From the NCBI RefSeq assembly GCF_016834655.1, contig NZ_JAENHP010000009.1, positions 285,201 to 349,200 of the forward strand: DNA of 64,000 nt. Reading direction: 5' to 3'. The position numbers and the translations under genes are program-made. The notes under the pieces were generated by a model that saw nothing but the letters and a program-made list of their open reading frames with translations, did no database searches and was not told where the DNA came from. How positions within the stretch are numbered: position 1 is the first letter of the stretch; each line of letters begins with the position of its first letter. Below, piece by piece: positions 43,369-52,243 of the stretch. The stretch comes from Paractinoplanes ovalisporus (GTDB taxonomy: Bacteria > Actinomycetota > Actinomycetes > Mycobacteriales > Micromonosporaceae).

Positions 43369-44228
43369 AGCGAGGCCACCTTCCGGTAGCGGGCCAGCAA
43401 CAGCAGGAGGGCGGCCGTGACCAGGCAGAACAGCTCGATGCCATAGATCACGCCGAAGTCGCCGATGTCGATGCCGAGGTCGTTCTTGCCGCGCAGCCAC
43501 GACTGCACGCCGGTGAGCAGCGACATCGGGCTGGCCAGGCCGGCCAGGTGCTGCGCGGTCTGCGACGGCAGGATGCTCAGCACGCCGACGACCGGTGCGG
43601 TCATCAGGAAGACGGCCACGATGCCGCCCGCCGCGAACGCGCGCTTGCCGGTGATCGAGGCGACCAGCAGGCTGATCGACGCGAACAGCAGCGCCCAGAG
43701 CAGGCTGTAACCCCAGCCCGGGAGCAGGTCGAGGAACTCGTTCCAGACGCCCTTGGCGCCGTCGTCGGTGGTGAACGCCCCGCCCAGGAACATGATCAGC
43801 TGGGGCACGCCGAGCAGCATGAACACCGCCGTGGCGAGCGCGGCGAACTTGGCCCCGATGTAGTCGAAGGCGCGCAGCGGCCGGCTGAAGTAGAGCGGTA
43901 GCACGCCCGAACGCATGTCGCGCGAGACCAGCTCGGGGGCGACGATCGCGACGAAGAAGATGACCAGCCAGCTCATCGTGTCGTCGAACGAGAAGTAGTC
44001 GAACAGGATGATGTTGGCCTGGGCCTTGACGGCCGCGTTGATCACCGCGACCAGCAGCACGATGCCGGCCACCAGCCACGGGAAGATCTTCGCCTTGGCC
44101 GAGCGGCCCAACCCGAACGAGGCCCGCAGGCCGTGCTGGTAGATCGAGGCGAACACCGCGGAGCGGCCCAGGCGCGGGCCCTCGTACCGCTGGTATCCGA
44201 TGTCGTGGATGACGCCCGCATCAGACAT
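43365..44228 (-). CDS. ABC-2-type exporter permease A
   Basis: A 287-residue multipass protein with six to seven hydrophobic helices. The cytoplasmic N-terminus reads IHDIGYQRYEGPRLGR. The VSRDMRSGVLPLYFSRPLRAFDYIGAKF element marks the ABC-2 coupling region. It lies between ATPase A (8-bp overlap at its start) and ATPase B (4-bp overlap at its stop). Four genes with overlapping ends encode two ATPase/permease pairs, which may assemble as one heteromeric exporter or two related ones. Confidence 0.85.
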   Translation of the reverse strand: MSDAGVIHDIGYQRYEGPRLGRSAVFASIYQHGLRASFGLGRSAKAKIFPWLVAGIVLLVAVINAAVKAQANIILFDYFSFDDTMSWLVIFFVAIVAPELVSRDMRSGVLPLYFSRPLRAFDYIGAKFAALATAVFMLLGVPQLIMFLGGAFTTDDGAKGVWNEFLDLLPGWGYSLLWALLFASISLLVASITGKRAFAAGGIVAVFLMTAPVVGVLSILPSQTAQHLAGLASPMSLLTGVQSWLRGKNDLGIDIGDFGVIYGIELFCLVTAALLLLLARYRKVASL

Positions 44229-45135
44229 CGGCGGTCTCCTTCGTGGTGAAGAGCTCGGCCACCCGGTGGCGTCGCTGGTCCAGGCGGTGCAGCGGCAGGT
44301 CGAGCTCGGCCACGGCGCGCAGGATCTCGTCGTACGCCTTCTCCGAGCTGAGCGGCACGAGCAGCAGCCGCCCCTCGCGCGTCACCTGCAGCTCGAGCCG
44401 GGTCAGGGCCGCGGCCAGCTCGTCGGTGCCCTCGCTGACCTCGACGGCCAGGATGTCGGAGGCGGCCGTCATCGCCGAGATGCGGTCGGCCCGCAGCAGG
44501 CGCCCGCCCTCGATCGCGATCAGCGAGTCACAGATGCGCTCGACCTCGCCCAGCAGGTGTGAGCAGACGACGACCGAGATGCCGAACTCGTTGCCGATGC
44601 GGTGCACCAGGTTGAGCATGGCGTCGCGGCCGGCCGGGTCGAGGCCGTTGGTCGGCTCGTCGAGCAGCAGCAGGTCGGGGTCGTGGACCAGGGCCTGGGC
44701 CAGCTTGACCCGCTGCTTCATGCCGGTCGAGTAGCCGCCGATCTGGCGGTACCGCTCCTCGTAGAGGCCGACGTGCCGCAGCGCCTCGGAGGCCCGCTCG
44801 CGTGCGGCCGTCTTCGGCAGCCCGCTGAGCCGGCCCAGATGGGTGACGAACTCGGCGGCCGAGACGTCGGGAGGCAGGCAGTCGTTCTCCGGCATGTAGC
44901 CGACGCGGGCCCGCACCTGGTCGGTCTCGGTCACCGGATCGAGACCGAACACCCGTACGTCGCCGCTGGTGGGCTCGGTGAGACCGAGCATGATCTTGAT
45001 AAAGGTGCTCTTGCCGGCACCGTTCGCGCCGACGAGCCCGATCACGCCCGCCTCGACGCCGACGGTGAGTTCGCTGAGGGCGGTGACCCCGCCCCCGTAC
45101 GTCTTCGTGAGCGACTGTGTCGCGATGATGGTCAC
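44221..45135 (-). CDS. ABC exporter ATP-binding protein A
   Basis: A 304-residue ATPase with Walker A LVGANGAGKST, the Q-loop region VGYMPENDCLPP, signature YSTGMKQRVKLAQAL, Walker B LLLLDEPTNGLD and the switch histidine in CSHLLGEVE. It is the first gene of the four-gene exporter operon. An inverted repeat about 50 bp upstream of its ATG is a candidate operator. Confidence 0.92.
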   Translation of the reverse strand: MTIIATQSLTKTYGGGVTALSELTVGVEAGVIGLVGANGAGKSTFIKIMLGLTEPTSGDVRVFGLDPVTETDQVRARVGYMPENDCLPPDVSAAEFVTHLGRLSGLPKTAARERASEALRHVGLYEERYRQIGGYSTGMKQRVKLAQALVHDPDLLLLDEPTNGLDPAGRDAMLNLVHRIGNEFGISVVVCSHLLGEVERICDSLIAIEGGRLLRADRISAMTAASDILAVEVSEGTDELAAALTRLELQVTREGRLLLVPLSSEKAYDEILRAVAELDLPLHRLDQRRHRVAELFTTKETADV

Positions 45136-45182
45136 AGGCTCAGCCTAAGAACTGGCCGCACCTGCCCGGATCCGGTTAAACC

Positions 45183-45208
45183 CTGAGAGACCGTAGGGGG
45201 TCTCTCAG
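45183..45208. promoter_or_regulatory. Perfect inverted repeat between the exporter operon and a divergent gene
   Basis: CTGAGAGACC (45183-45192) and GGTCTCTCAG (45199-45208) flank a 6-bp centre. The site lies 48 bp before the exporter operon start and 48 bp before the divergent hypothetical gene. This suits a dimeric repressor controlling one or both. No regulator gene adjoins it. Confidence 0.55.
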
Positions 45209-45255
45209 CTCCTTCACAGAATTACCTGTGACGGGGTCGGAGCGTTCTGAAGGAC

Positions 45256-46008
45256 ATGGGACTCACGTCAATGTGGCCGGGTGGGGTCTTCCTGTCGTTC
45301 GGCCTCTGGTTCGACCGCCCGATGGACGAGCCCGCGCTGGCCGCGGTCGGCGACGTCCTGGAACAGAACGGCGCCACCTACAGCGGGGCGATGTTCCACG
45401 GTCCGCCCGGGCTGGAGTTCTCGCGGGTGCCGGGCGCGGCCGGGATCGACTACGCCGGTGTCCGGTCGGCCCGCGAGGTGCGGCGCTGCCTGCGCGACGG
45501 CGGCGGCTACCGGGTGGCGATGAACCTGCCCGGCGCCGGCCCGGCGGCGATCTCGTTCGAGGCCACCCCCGGCGAGGACTCCCCGGCCGAACGGCATCCG
45601 GTCGAGGTGACGGTGGAAGCCGGCGCGTTCGCCGTGCCGCGGCCGCTGTGGGACGACGACGAGCGCGCGGCCGCCGAGGCCCGGCAGGCGGTGGTGTTGC
45701 GCTATCTGGAGGCGTGCTGCACGGCCCTCGACCCGGCCTACGCCGTCCTGCACTCCGAGGGCTCGACCCCGACCCCGGCCGCCCTCTCCGTCGGCCGCCA
45801 GCTCGGCACCGACGTCTTCGTCTCGAAGCGGCTCGCCCTGGACCCCCGTCTGACCCAGGTGAACCGGCTCTCACAGACGCTGCGCTGGCCGACCGGCACG
45901 TTCCACTCGGGCTGGTTCCTGGCCGAGACCCCCGACCTCGACGCGCTGCTCGCGGCCTGGACGCGCCCGTCCCTGATCATCGCCGAACGTCTGACCGTCA
46001 AGCAGTGA
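45256..46008 (+). CDS. Hypothetical protein, 250 residues
   Basis: A soluble protein with no signal peptide or membrane segment. It contains GLWFDRPMDEPALAAVGDVLEQNGATYSG near the start, a central acidic part (PLWDDDERAAAEARQAVVLRYLEACC) and a C-terminal SGWFLAETPDLDALLAAWTRPS. I recognise no family. The alternating strand/helix pattern and the conserved-looking WF pairs recall small immunity or SUKH-like proteins, but that is only an impression. The ATG at 45256 has GAAGGA very close; ATG 45271 is an alternative start. It ends at a strong convergent hairpin. Confidence 0.7.
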   Translation: MGLTSMWPGGVFLSFGLWFDRPMDEPALAAVGDVLEQNGATYSGAMFHGPPGLEFSRVPGAAGIDYAGVRSAREVRRCLRDGGGYRVAMNLPGAGPAAISFEATPGEDSPAERHPVEVTVEAGAFAVPRPLWDDDERAAAEARQAVVLRYLEACCTALDPAYAVLHSEGSTPTPAALSVGRQLGTDVFVSKRLALDPRLTQVNRLSQTLRWPTGTFHSGWFLAETPDLDALLAAWTRPSLIIAERLTVKQ

Positions 46009-46050
46009 CACGTGTGCCCCCGGGCTGGTGGGAACCCGGGGGCACACGTG
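46009..46050. terminator. Bidirectional hairpin between convergent genes
   Basis: CACGTGTGCCCCCGGG (46009-46024) pairs perfectly with 46035-46050 around a 10-nt loop. The 16-bp stem lies between the hypothetical gene and the cellulase gene, directly behind the stop of the former. No T tract. Confidence 0.75.
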
Positions 46051-46062
46051 GATCTCAGCCGG

Positions 46063-47457
46063 TCAGAAGTTGTCCGGCGTGCTGATGCGGCTCTTCAGGT
46101 AGGTGCCCGACTGGCTCAGGACGCCGCTGCCGTAGTCGGAACCGTTGCAGGTGCCGGAGCGGAAAGCGGCACTGCTCTCGTCGGCGTCCGAGTATGTCCA
46201 GTTGGCGTAGCTGATCTGCAGCCGGTCGAGCAGGTCGAGCCACGTGCCGGTGCTGGCCAGGTCGACCTGGCCGCCGCCGGTGTAGGTCACCGTGCCGAAC
46301 TCGGTGACGAACAGCGGGAGCGACGCGGCCGCGCGCTGCACCTCGGCGCGGTAGTTGTCCAGGTGGGACGCCGCGTAGAAGTGGAACGCATACATGATGT
46401 TGCTCGCGTTGACCGGGTTCGCGGTGATCTCGCCGGAGTTGGCGCCCTCCGAGACGCCCAGCGACGACCAGCCGCGGGTGCCGACGACGATCACGGCGTC
46501 CGGGTCGTTGGCCCGGATCACGGGGATGACCTGCTCGGCGTAGCTCTTGATGCCGGCCCAGCTCACGCCGTTGGGCTCGTTGGTGATCTCGTAGATGATG
46601 TTCTTCTTGTTCGCGTTGCGGGCCGAGACCTCGTTGAAGAACGTCTTGGCCCGGGCCAGGTTGTAGTTCGGGTCGCCCGGCGTCAGCGTGTGGAAGTCGA
46701 CCAGGGCGTACAGCCCGCGCGCCCCGGCCTCGTCGACCAGGCCGTTGACCTGCGAGGTGAAGCCGGCCGGGTTGGTCTCGTAGCCACCCTCCTGCACGTA
46801 CATCGAGATGCGCAGCAGGTCGGCCTTCCAGTCGTTGGCCAGCGCGTCCAGCGAGTTCTTGTTGTAGCACTTGCCGAACCACTGCAGGCCGTGCGTGCTC
46901 ATGCCGCGCAGCTGGATGGCCTTGCCGTTCTGGTTGCACAGCTTGGTGCCGCAGACGCGGAGCTGCCCGTTGATCGCCACCGGGGTGGTGCCGGTCGGCG
47001 GAGTGGTGGTCGGAGGGGTCGTGGGAGGTGTGGTGGGCGTCGTCGTCGGGGGAGTGGTCGGTGTGGACGAACCGTCACAGGAAGCGCCGTTGACCTGGCA
47101 CGACGTGGGGCGGCCGGTGCCGTTGGCGACGAACCCGAACGAGGTCGACGCCCCGGCCGCCAGCGTGCCGTTCCAGCCGGCCGGCGTGAACGTGTACGTC
47201 GAGCCCGACGCCGACTGGGTGGTGTTCCAGGAGTTGACGACCGTGGTGCCGGCGGGCAGGGTGAGCTGCACCCGCCAGGTGGTGATGGGGGACGAGCTGG
47301 TGTTCTTCACCTCGACCTGGGCCTGATAGCCGGTGCTCCACGAGTTGGTGACGGTGAAGGCGGCGGTCTCGGCGCTGGCCGGCAGGGCGACGACCGTGGC
47401 CACCGTTGCGGCGGCGGCCACGACGGCGACGCCGGCGAGGATTCTCCATCTGCGCAT
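46063..47457 (-). CDS. Secreted cellulase: CBM2 plus GH5 endoglucanase
   Basis: About 464 residues. A signal peptide (RRWRILAGVAVVAAAATVATVVALPASA) leads to a family 2 carbohydrate-binding module with the tryptophans in NSWSTGY, TTWRVQL and AGWNG and a Cys pair. A Pro/Thr linker (PTTPPTTTPTTPP) follows, then a GH5 barrel. The acid/base glutamate is in IIYEITNEPNGV, the nucleophile in PLFVTEFGTV and the substrate-side His in YAFHFYAASH. It should cut cellulose outside the cell. ATG 47475 is an alternative start. A perfect CebR-type operator precedes it. Confidence 0.93.
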   Translation of the reverse strand: MRRWRILAGVAVVAAAATVATVVALPASAETAAFTVTNSWSTGYQAQVEVKNTSSSPITTWRVQLTLPAGTTVVNSWNTTQSASGSTYTFTPAGWNGTLAAGASTSFGFVANGTGRPTSCQVNGASCDGSSTPTTPPTTTPTTPPTTPPTTTPPTGTTPVAINGQLRVCGTKLCNQNGKAIQLRGMSTHGLQWFGKCYNKNSLDALANDWKADLLRISMYVQEGGYETNPAGFTSQVNGLVDEAGARGLYALVDFHTLTPGDPNYNLARAKTFFNEVSARNANKKNIIYEITNEPNGVSWAGIKSYAEQVIPVIRANDPDAVIVVGTRGWSSLGVSEGANSGEITANPVNASNIMYAFHFYAASHLDNYRAEVQRAAASLPLFVTEFGTVTYTGGGQVDLASTGTWLDLLDRLQISYANWTYSDADESSAAFRSGTCNGSDYGSGVLSQSGTYLKSRISTPDNF

Positions 47458-47495
47458 GGGGGATCGATGCTCCATCGGGGAGGGGACGGGGGATC

Positions 47496-47509
47496 TGGGA
47501 GCGCTCCCA
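47496..47509. promoter_or_regulatory. CebR-type operator (TGGGAGCGCTCCCA)
   Basis: The 14-bp palindrome TGGGAGCGCTCCCA is identical to the established binding site of CebR, the cellobiose-responsive LacI-family repressor of Streptomyces cellulase genes. It lies about 40 bp before the cellulase start. Control of the cellulase by cello-oligosaccharides is therefore likely; it is also 93 bp before the divergent SDR gene. Confidence 0.88.
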
Positions 47510-47601
47510 CGGACCATAACCTCAACCCCGTCGATGTCGCAAACGATCCACATACTCCCTGTACCTGGTTGCCCCCGCGGACCGCGGCCACGATCGGTCG
47601 C

Positions 47602-48351
47602 ATGTCTTCATCGAAACCTCTGGACGGCCGCGTCGCCGTCGTCACCGGCGCCTCCTCCGGGATCGGCGCCGCCACGGCCGTCCGCCTGGCCGCCGACGGC
47701 GCCCGGGTCGCCCTGCTGGCCCGCCGGGCCGACCGCCTCGCCGAGGTGGCCGCCACCATCGGCGACGCCGCCCTGCCGCTGACCGTCGACGTCACCGATC
47801 CGTCCGCGTTGGACGCCGCCGCGAAGACCGTCGAAGCCGAGTTCGGGCCGGCCGACCTCGTGGTCGCCAATGCGGGTGTCATGCTCGTCGCGCCGTTCGC
47901 CGAGGGGCGCCGCGACGAGTGGGCGACCATGCTCTCGCTCAACGTGATGGGCGTGCTCGACACGGCCCGTGTCTTTCTGCCGCAGCTGCTGACCGCCGCC
48001 GACGCGGGTGGCAACGCCGACCTGGTGATCGTCTCGTCGCTCGGCGCCCGGCAGTTCTCGCCCGGATTCGGCGTCTACTCGGTGACCAAGGCCGGGGTGA
48101 GCGCGCTGGCGGCGAGTCTGCGGGCCGAGTTCGCCGACCGCGGTCTGCGGGTGACCAACGTCGAGCCGGGAGTCACCGACAGTGAGCTGGGCGACCGGAT
48201 TCTGCACGACGAATGGCGCACTATGCTGGCCGAGCACAAGGCGCAGATGAACGCGCTCTCCGCCGCCGACATCGCCGACGCGATCGCGGACGCGACGGCC
48301 CGCTCGCGCAACGTCCACATCCGCGAGCTGATCGTGCATCCGCTGAGCTGA
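47602..48351 (+). CDS. Short-chain dehydrogenase/reductase (classical SDR)
   Basis: A 249-residue oxidoreductase. The nucleotide loop is TGASSGIG (about residues 15-22), followed by ARRADR, which favours NADP. NAG (VVANAGVM), the catalytic serine in VIVSSLGA and the YxxxK pair in YSVTKAG complete the classical active site. Substrate unknown. The MmyB-type regulator gene lies 90 bp downstream on the same strand, a common pairing in actinomycetes in which the regulator controls the reductase. Confidence 0.93.
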   Translation: MSSSKPLDGRVAVVTGASSGIGAATAVRLAADGARVALLARRADRLAEVAATIGDAALPLTVDVTDPSALDAAAKTVEAEFGPADLVVANAGVMLVAPFAEGRRDEWATMLSLNVMGVLDTARVFLPQLLTAADAGGNADLVIVSSLGARQFSPGFGVYSVTKAGVSALAASLRAEFADRGLRVTNVEPGVTDSELGDRILHDEWRTMLAEHKAQMNALSAADIADAIADATARSRNVHIRELIVHPLS

Positions 48352-48440
48352 ACCGCCGCCCGGCCCCGCCACTCTGCCCGCCGCCCCGCGTGATCGACGG
48401 AACCGGCGGGCCGGGCGGGGCCGGGTGACAAGCTGGGGAC

Positions 48441-49199
48441 ATGAACCGCGCGGCCCTCGGAGAATTTCTGCGTACGCGTCGTGAACGCACCCGGCCGAGC
48501 GATCCGGGACGACGGCGTACGCCGGGGCTGCGACGCTCCGAGGTCGCCGAGCGGGCCCACATCTCCGAGATCCACTACGCCAACATCGAACAGGCCCGCG
48601 GCACCCAGCCCTCGGCCGACGTGCTGGCCGCCATCGCCCGCGCCCTGCACCTGGACGCCGGCGAGACGCAGCACCTGTTCGACCTGGCCGCCCAGGCCCC
48701 GCCCCGCCCGGCCGAACCCGACATGCGGCTCGGCGAGCGGACCCGCCGGCTGATCCAGAGCCTCGACCCGGTCCCGGTGCTGGTCCTCAGCGCCCGCCTC
48801 GACGTCATCGGGCAGAACCGGGCCGCCGCTGATCTGCTGGAGGATTTCGCCGCCACCACGCCGGACCGTCGCAACCTCGCGCGTCGCCGCTTCCGTCCCG
48901 AGGTGCCCGGCGACGTGTGGGGTGCGGCCGGGCTGGACGCGCTGTCCCGTTTCGCGGCGGCCCGGCTCCGGAGTGCGAGCGCACGCTATCCGCACGACCC
49001 GGTCACGCGTGATCTGGTCGACGAGTTGCGCGTGCACAGCCCCGAGTTCGCCCGGGTCTGGGCCGAGGAGCCGGTCGGTTTTCTGCGGGCCACCATGCTC
49101 GACGTCACCGAGGTGCGGATCGGGGCGCAGCCGCACACCTGCGAGGTCACCGACATTCCGGAACGCGACCAGCACCTGGTGTTCCTACCAGCGGTGTGA
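48441..49199 (+). CDS. MmyB-type helix-turn-helix transcriptional regulator
   Basis: A 252-residue protein. The N-terminal XRE-like helix-turn-helix (LGEFLRTRRERTRP, then LRRSEVAERAHISEIHYANIEQARG) is joined to a C-terminal MmyB ligand-binding PAS-like domain. That domain holds VPVLVLSARLDVIGQNRAAADLL and near the end VDELRVHSPEFARVWAEE. Such regulators bind fatty-acid-like ligands and often act on a neighbouring SDR gene. The stop codon is inside a short tandem repeat. Confidence 0.92.
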   Translation: MNRAALGEFLRTRRERTRPSDPGRRRTPGLRRSEVAERAHISEIHYANIEQARGTQPSADVLAAIARALHLDAGETQHLFDLAAQAPPRPAEPDMRLGERTRRLIQSLDPVPVLVLSARLDVIGQNRAAADLLEDFAATTPDRRNLARRRFRPEVPGDVWGAAGLDALSRFAAARLRSASARYPHDPVTRDLVDELRVHSPEFARVWAEEPVGFLRATMLDVTEVRIGAQPHTCEVTDIPERDQHLVFLPAV

Positions 49200-49263
49200 A
49201 GCGAAACCGGCGCGGCGTGAATGTGAAGCGAAACCGGCACGGTGTGAAGCGCATACGGGCGCG
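49195..49263 (+). repeat. Short tandem repeat spanning the stop codon (three units, about 21 bp)
   Basis: TGTGAAGCG begins units at 49195, 49222 and 49243; the first two share TGTGAAGCGAAACCGGC. Spacings are 27 and 21 bp, both multiples of three, so the TGA of the regulator gene (49197-49199) recurs in frame at 49224 and 49245. Confidence 0.85.
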
Positions 49264-49277
49264 GGCCGGAAAACAGA

Positions 49278-49309
49278 ACGCCGGCGCGACCCGAAGGCCG
49301 CGCCGGCGT
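49278..49309. terminator. GC-rich hairpin between the regulator gene and ppc
   Basis: ACGCCGGCGCG (49278-49288) pairs perfectly with CGCGCCGGCGT (49299-49309) around a 10-nt loop. It lies between convergent genes and can serve both. Confidence 0.75.
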
Positions 49310-49322
49310 CGAGCAGCAGCGG

Positions 49323-52118
49323 TCAGCCGGTGTTGCGCATGCCGGCGGCGATGCCGTTGACCGAGGTCAGCAGCGCCCGCTCCAGGGCCGTCGAGTCGGA
49401 CGGCACCCGGCGTGAGCCCGGCGCCACCACGGTCTGGCGGTCGGCCTCACCGGCGTCGCGGTATTGACGCAGCAGCGCGACCTGCAGGTGGTGCAGCGGC
49501 TCGAGGTACGTGTCGCGGACGTCCAGCGTGCGCTTGAGCTCGGGCTGGTTCTCCAGCAGCTCGGTGGTGCCGGTGATGGCCAGCACCTCGCGCACGGTCA
49601 GCTCGTACTCCTCCTTGATCTTGTCGAAGATCGGGCGGAGGTGTTCGGGCACCAGGGTCTCGACGTAGCGCCGGGCGATCGTCAGGTCGGTCTTGTTCAG
49701 CATCATCTCGACGTTCGACAGGAACGTCTTGAAGAACTGCCAGTTGCCGTACATCTCCTGCAGGACCTCGGTGTGGCCGGCCTCGCGGGCCGCCTTGAGG
49801 CCGGTGCCGACGCCGAACCAGCCGGGCACGATCTGCCGCGTCTGGGTCCAGCCGAACACCCACGGGATCGCCCGCAGACCGCCCAGGCCGGCGTCGGTGT
49901 TGGGCCGCTTGGCCGGACGGGAGCCGATGTTCAGCGCGCCCAGCAACTCGGTCGGCGTGGCCGCCCAGAAGTAGGCCGGCAGGTCCGGGTTCTCGACCAG
50001 CGAGCGGTACTGCGCGAACGCCGCGTCCGACGCGGTGTCCATCGTGGCGTCCCAGCGGGCCAGCCGTTCGAGGTCGACCGAGGGCGAGGTGTGCAGCAGC
50101 GTCGCCTGCAGCACCGCGGCCACCGTCAGTTCCAGGTTCTCGCGGGCCAGGGCGGGCAGCGTGTACTTGTCGCTGATGACCTCGCCCTGCTCGGTCACCT
50201 TGATCGCGCCGTCCAGCGTGCCGTAGGGCTGGGCCAGGATCGCCTCGTGGGTCGGGCCACCACCGCGGCCGACAGTGCCGCCCCGGCCGTGGAACAGTCG
50301 CAGCCGCACGCCGTGCCGGGCCGCCACGTCACGCAGCGAGCGCTGCGCCTTGTGGATGCCCCACTGGCTGGTGGTGATGCCGCCTTCCTTGTTCGAGTCG
50401 GAGTAGCCGAGCATGACCTCCTGCACGTCGCCGCGCGCCCGCACGATCGCGCGGTAGGCCGGCAGCGACAGCATCTCGTCGAGCAGGTCGCCACCGGCGT
50501 CGAGCTCGGCCGGGGTCTCCAGCAGCGGCACGATGTTGACCCGGGCCCGGCCGGTGTGGATGTCGACCAGGCCGGCCTCGCGGGCCAGCACGGCCGCCGC
50601 CAGCACGTCGTCCACACCCAGGGTCATCGAGATGATGTATGTCTCGATGACGTCGGCGCCGAAGCGGTCCTGCACGTCGCGGATCGTGTTGAACACGTCG
50701 AACGTCTTGCGGGCGGAGTCGGTGAGCGGCGTCTCGGCGCTGGACAGCGGGCGCCGGCCGGTCAGCTCGGCCGCGAGCAGCTTGGTGCGGTCGCTGCGGT
50801 CGAGGGCGGCGTAGTCGTCGACCTCGCCGACCTGCGTGTACATCTGCTGCAGCACCTCGTGGTGCTTCTCGGCGTGCTCGCGGACGTCGAGCGTGGCCAG
50901 CTGCAGGCCGAAGGCCGAGACGGTACGGATCGCGGTGGCGACCACCCCGACCGCGGTGAGCTGGCCGGAGTTGCGGGCCAGCGAGGCCCGGATCAGCTCG
51001 AGGTCGGCGATCAGCTCGTCGCTGCCCAGGTAGTCGCGGCCGGGCACGTGGGCGGTGCCGTTGCGCAGCCGGGTGCGGGTGTTCGCCAGCTTCGCCTTGA
51101 TCGCGCGCACCTTGAGGCGGTAGGGCTCCTCGGCGTTCGTACGGCGGAAACGCGGCGCCACCTCGGGCAGGTTGTCGAGGTCCTTGGCGAGCGACGCGGA
51201 CAGGTCGAGCGAGACCCCGCGCAGCCGCCGCGACACCGAGAGCACGTCGATGAGCTGGTCCATCGCGGCCTCGGTGGCCTGGATGCCGTGCTCGTGCTGG
51301 ATCATCAGCACGTCGCGGGTGACGGCCGGCGTGACGAACGGGTTGCCGTCGCGGTCGCCGCCGATCCACGAGCCGAAGGTCAGCGGCCGGGCCGTCGGCG
51401 CGGTCTCGACCCCGAGCTGGCGCAGCGTCTCGGCCAGGTCGGCCAGCACCTGCGGGGCCGCCTCGGCATAGAGGTCCTTGAGGTAGTAGACCGCGTTGCG
51501 GGCCTCGTCGGTCGGGTCGGGCCGGTCCAGGCGCAGCTCGTCGGTCTGCCACAGCAGGTCGATGAGCTCGGCGAACTTGCGGGTCGAGGCCGTGGTGTCG
51601 GTCTGGCCGTAGAGCACCGCGGCCGCAGCCTCGGCGTCCAGCGCGTCGGCCAGCTGCCGCAGCTTCGACAGGATCGAGCGGCGCGCGGCCTCGGTCGGGT
51701 GCGCGGTGAAGACCGGGCGGACGGCCAGCCGGCGGGCGGCCGCGGCGATCTCGTCGGCCGGCACACCCTTCTCGGCGATCAGCTTGGCCGCCTGGTCGAG
51801 CCAGCCGCCGTCGTGGGCGCGCCGCCGGCGCAGGTCACGCGAGCGGTGCACCTGCTCGGTGATGTTGGCCAGGTGGAAGTAGGTCGAGAACGCGCGGGCC
51901 AGCTTGGTGCCGGTCGTGACGTCCATGGCGGCGAGCCGGTCGGCCGCGGCCTGCGGGTCCTGGCGGACCAGCGCGCGGATCTCCTCGACCAGGTCGAGCA
52001 GCGGACGGCCTTCTTGCCGGGCCAGGGTCTGGCCGAGCAGCGTGCCGATGCGGCGGATGTCCGCGCGCAGGGCGGCGTCGGGGCCGTCAGGGTCGAGGTG
52101 GCCGTGCTGGTCAGTCAT
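49323..52118 (-). CDS. ppc: Phosphoenolpyruvate carboxylase
   Basis: A 931-residue anaplerotic enzyme making oxaloacetate from PEP and bicarbonate. The catalytic histidine is in FTAHPTEAARRS, the active-site Gly-rich loop is FHGRGGTVGRGGGPTH, and VMLGYSDSNKEGG carries the conserved lysine. TLGVDDVLAA and the C-terminal SVNGIAAGMRNTG are canonical, the latter being the allosteric and catalytic tail. It is a single-gene unit. A downstream hairpin separates it from the convergent regulator. Confidence 0.98.
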   Translation of the reverse strand: MTDQHGHLDPDGPDAALRADIRRIGTLLGQTLARQEGRPLLDLVEEIRALVRQDPQAAADRLAAMDVTTGTKLARAFSTYFHLANITEQVHRSRDLRRRRAHDGGWLDQAAKLIAEKGVPADEIAAAARRLAVRPVFTAHPTEAARRSILSKLRQLADALDAEAAAAVLYGQTDTTASTRKFAELIDLLWQTDELRLDRPDPTDEARNAVYYLKDLYAEAAPQVLADLAETLRQLGVETAPTARPLTFGSWIGGDRDGNPFVTPAVTRDVLMIQHEHGIQATEAAMDQLIDVLSVSRRLRGVSLDLSASLAKDLDNLPEVAPRFRRTNAEEPYRLKVRAIKAKLANTRTRLRNGTAHVPGRDYLGSDELIADLELIRASLARNSGQLTAVGVVATAIRTVSAFGLQLATLDVREHAEKHHEVLQQMYTQVGEVDDYAALDRSDRTKLLAAELTGRRPLSSAETPLTDSARKTFDVFNTIRDVQDRFGADVIETYIISMTLGVDDVLAAAVLAREAGLVDIHTGRARVNIVPLLETPAELDAGGDLLDEMLSLPAYRAIVRARGDVQEVMLGYSDSNKEGGITTSQWGIHKAQRSLRDVAARHGVRLRLFHGRGGTVGRGGGPTHEAILAQPYGTLDGAIKVTEQGEVISDKYTLPALARENLELTVAAVLQATLLHTSPSVDLERLARWDATMDTASDAAFAQYRSLVENPDLPAYFWAATPTELLGALNIGSRPAKRPNTDAGLGGLRAIPWVFGWTQTRQIVPGWFGVGTGLKAAREAGHTEVLQEMYGNWQFFKTFLSNVEMMLNKTDLTIARRYVETLVPEHLRPIFDKIKEEYELTVREVLAITGTTELLENQPELKRTLDVRDTYLEPLHHLQVALLRQYRDAGEADRQTVVAPGSRRVPSDSTALERALLTSVNGIAAGMRNTG

Positions 52119-52243
52119 CGGGGGCGCTCCTTCGCCTCAAAGGTGCTCCAGGACAGCGCTGTCCCGACTCCGCCGATCGTATCGGCGGTACCCCATGTGG
52201 GGGCTGATTGAGGTAAGTCTCACGTAACGACCCTGGAATGAAT

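Noticed and set aside
46012..47601. N-terminal extension of the SDR reading frame across the cellulase gene
   Set aside because: It runs antisense to the GH5 gene; the SDR homology begins at the ATG at 47602.
49464..52211. 915-codon open frame on the plus strand opposite ppc
   Set aside because: Antisense shadow of ppc; no domain, and composition is skewed to Arg, Gly, Val and Leu.
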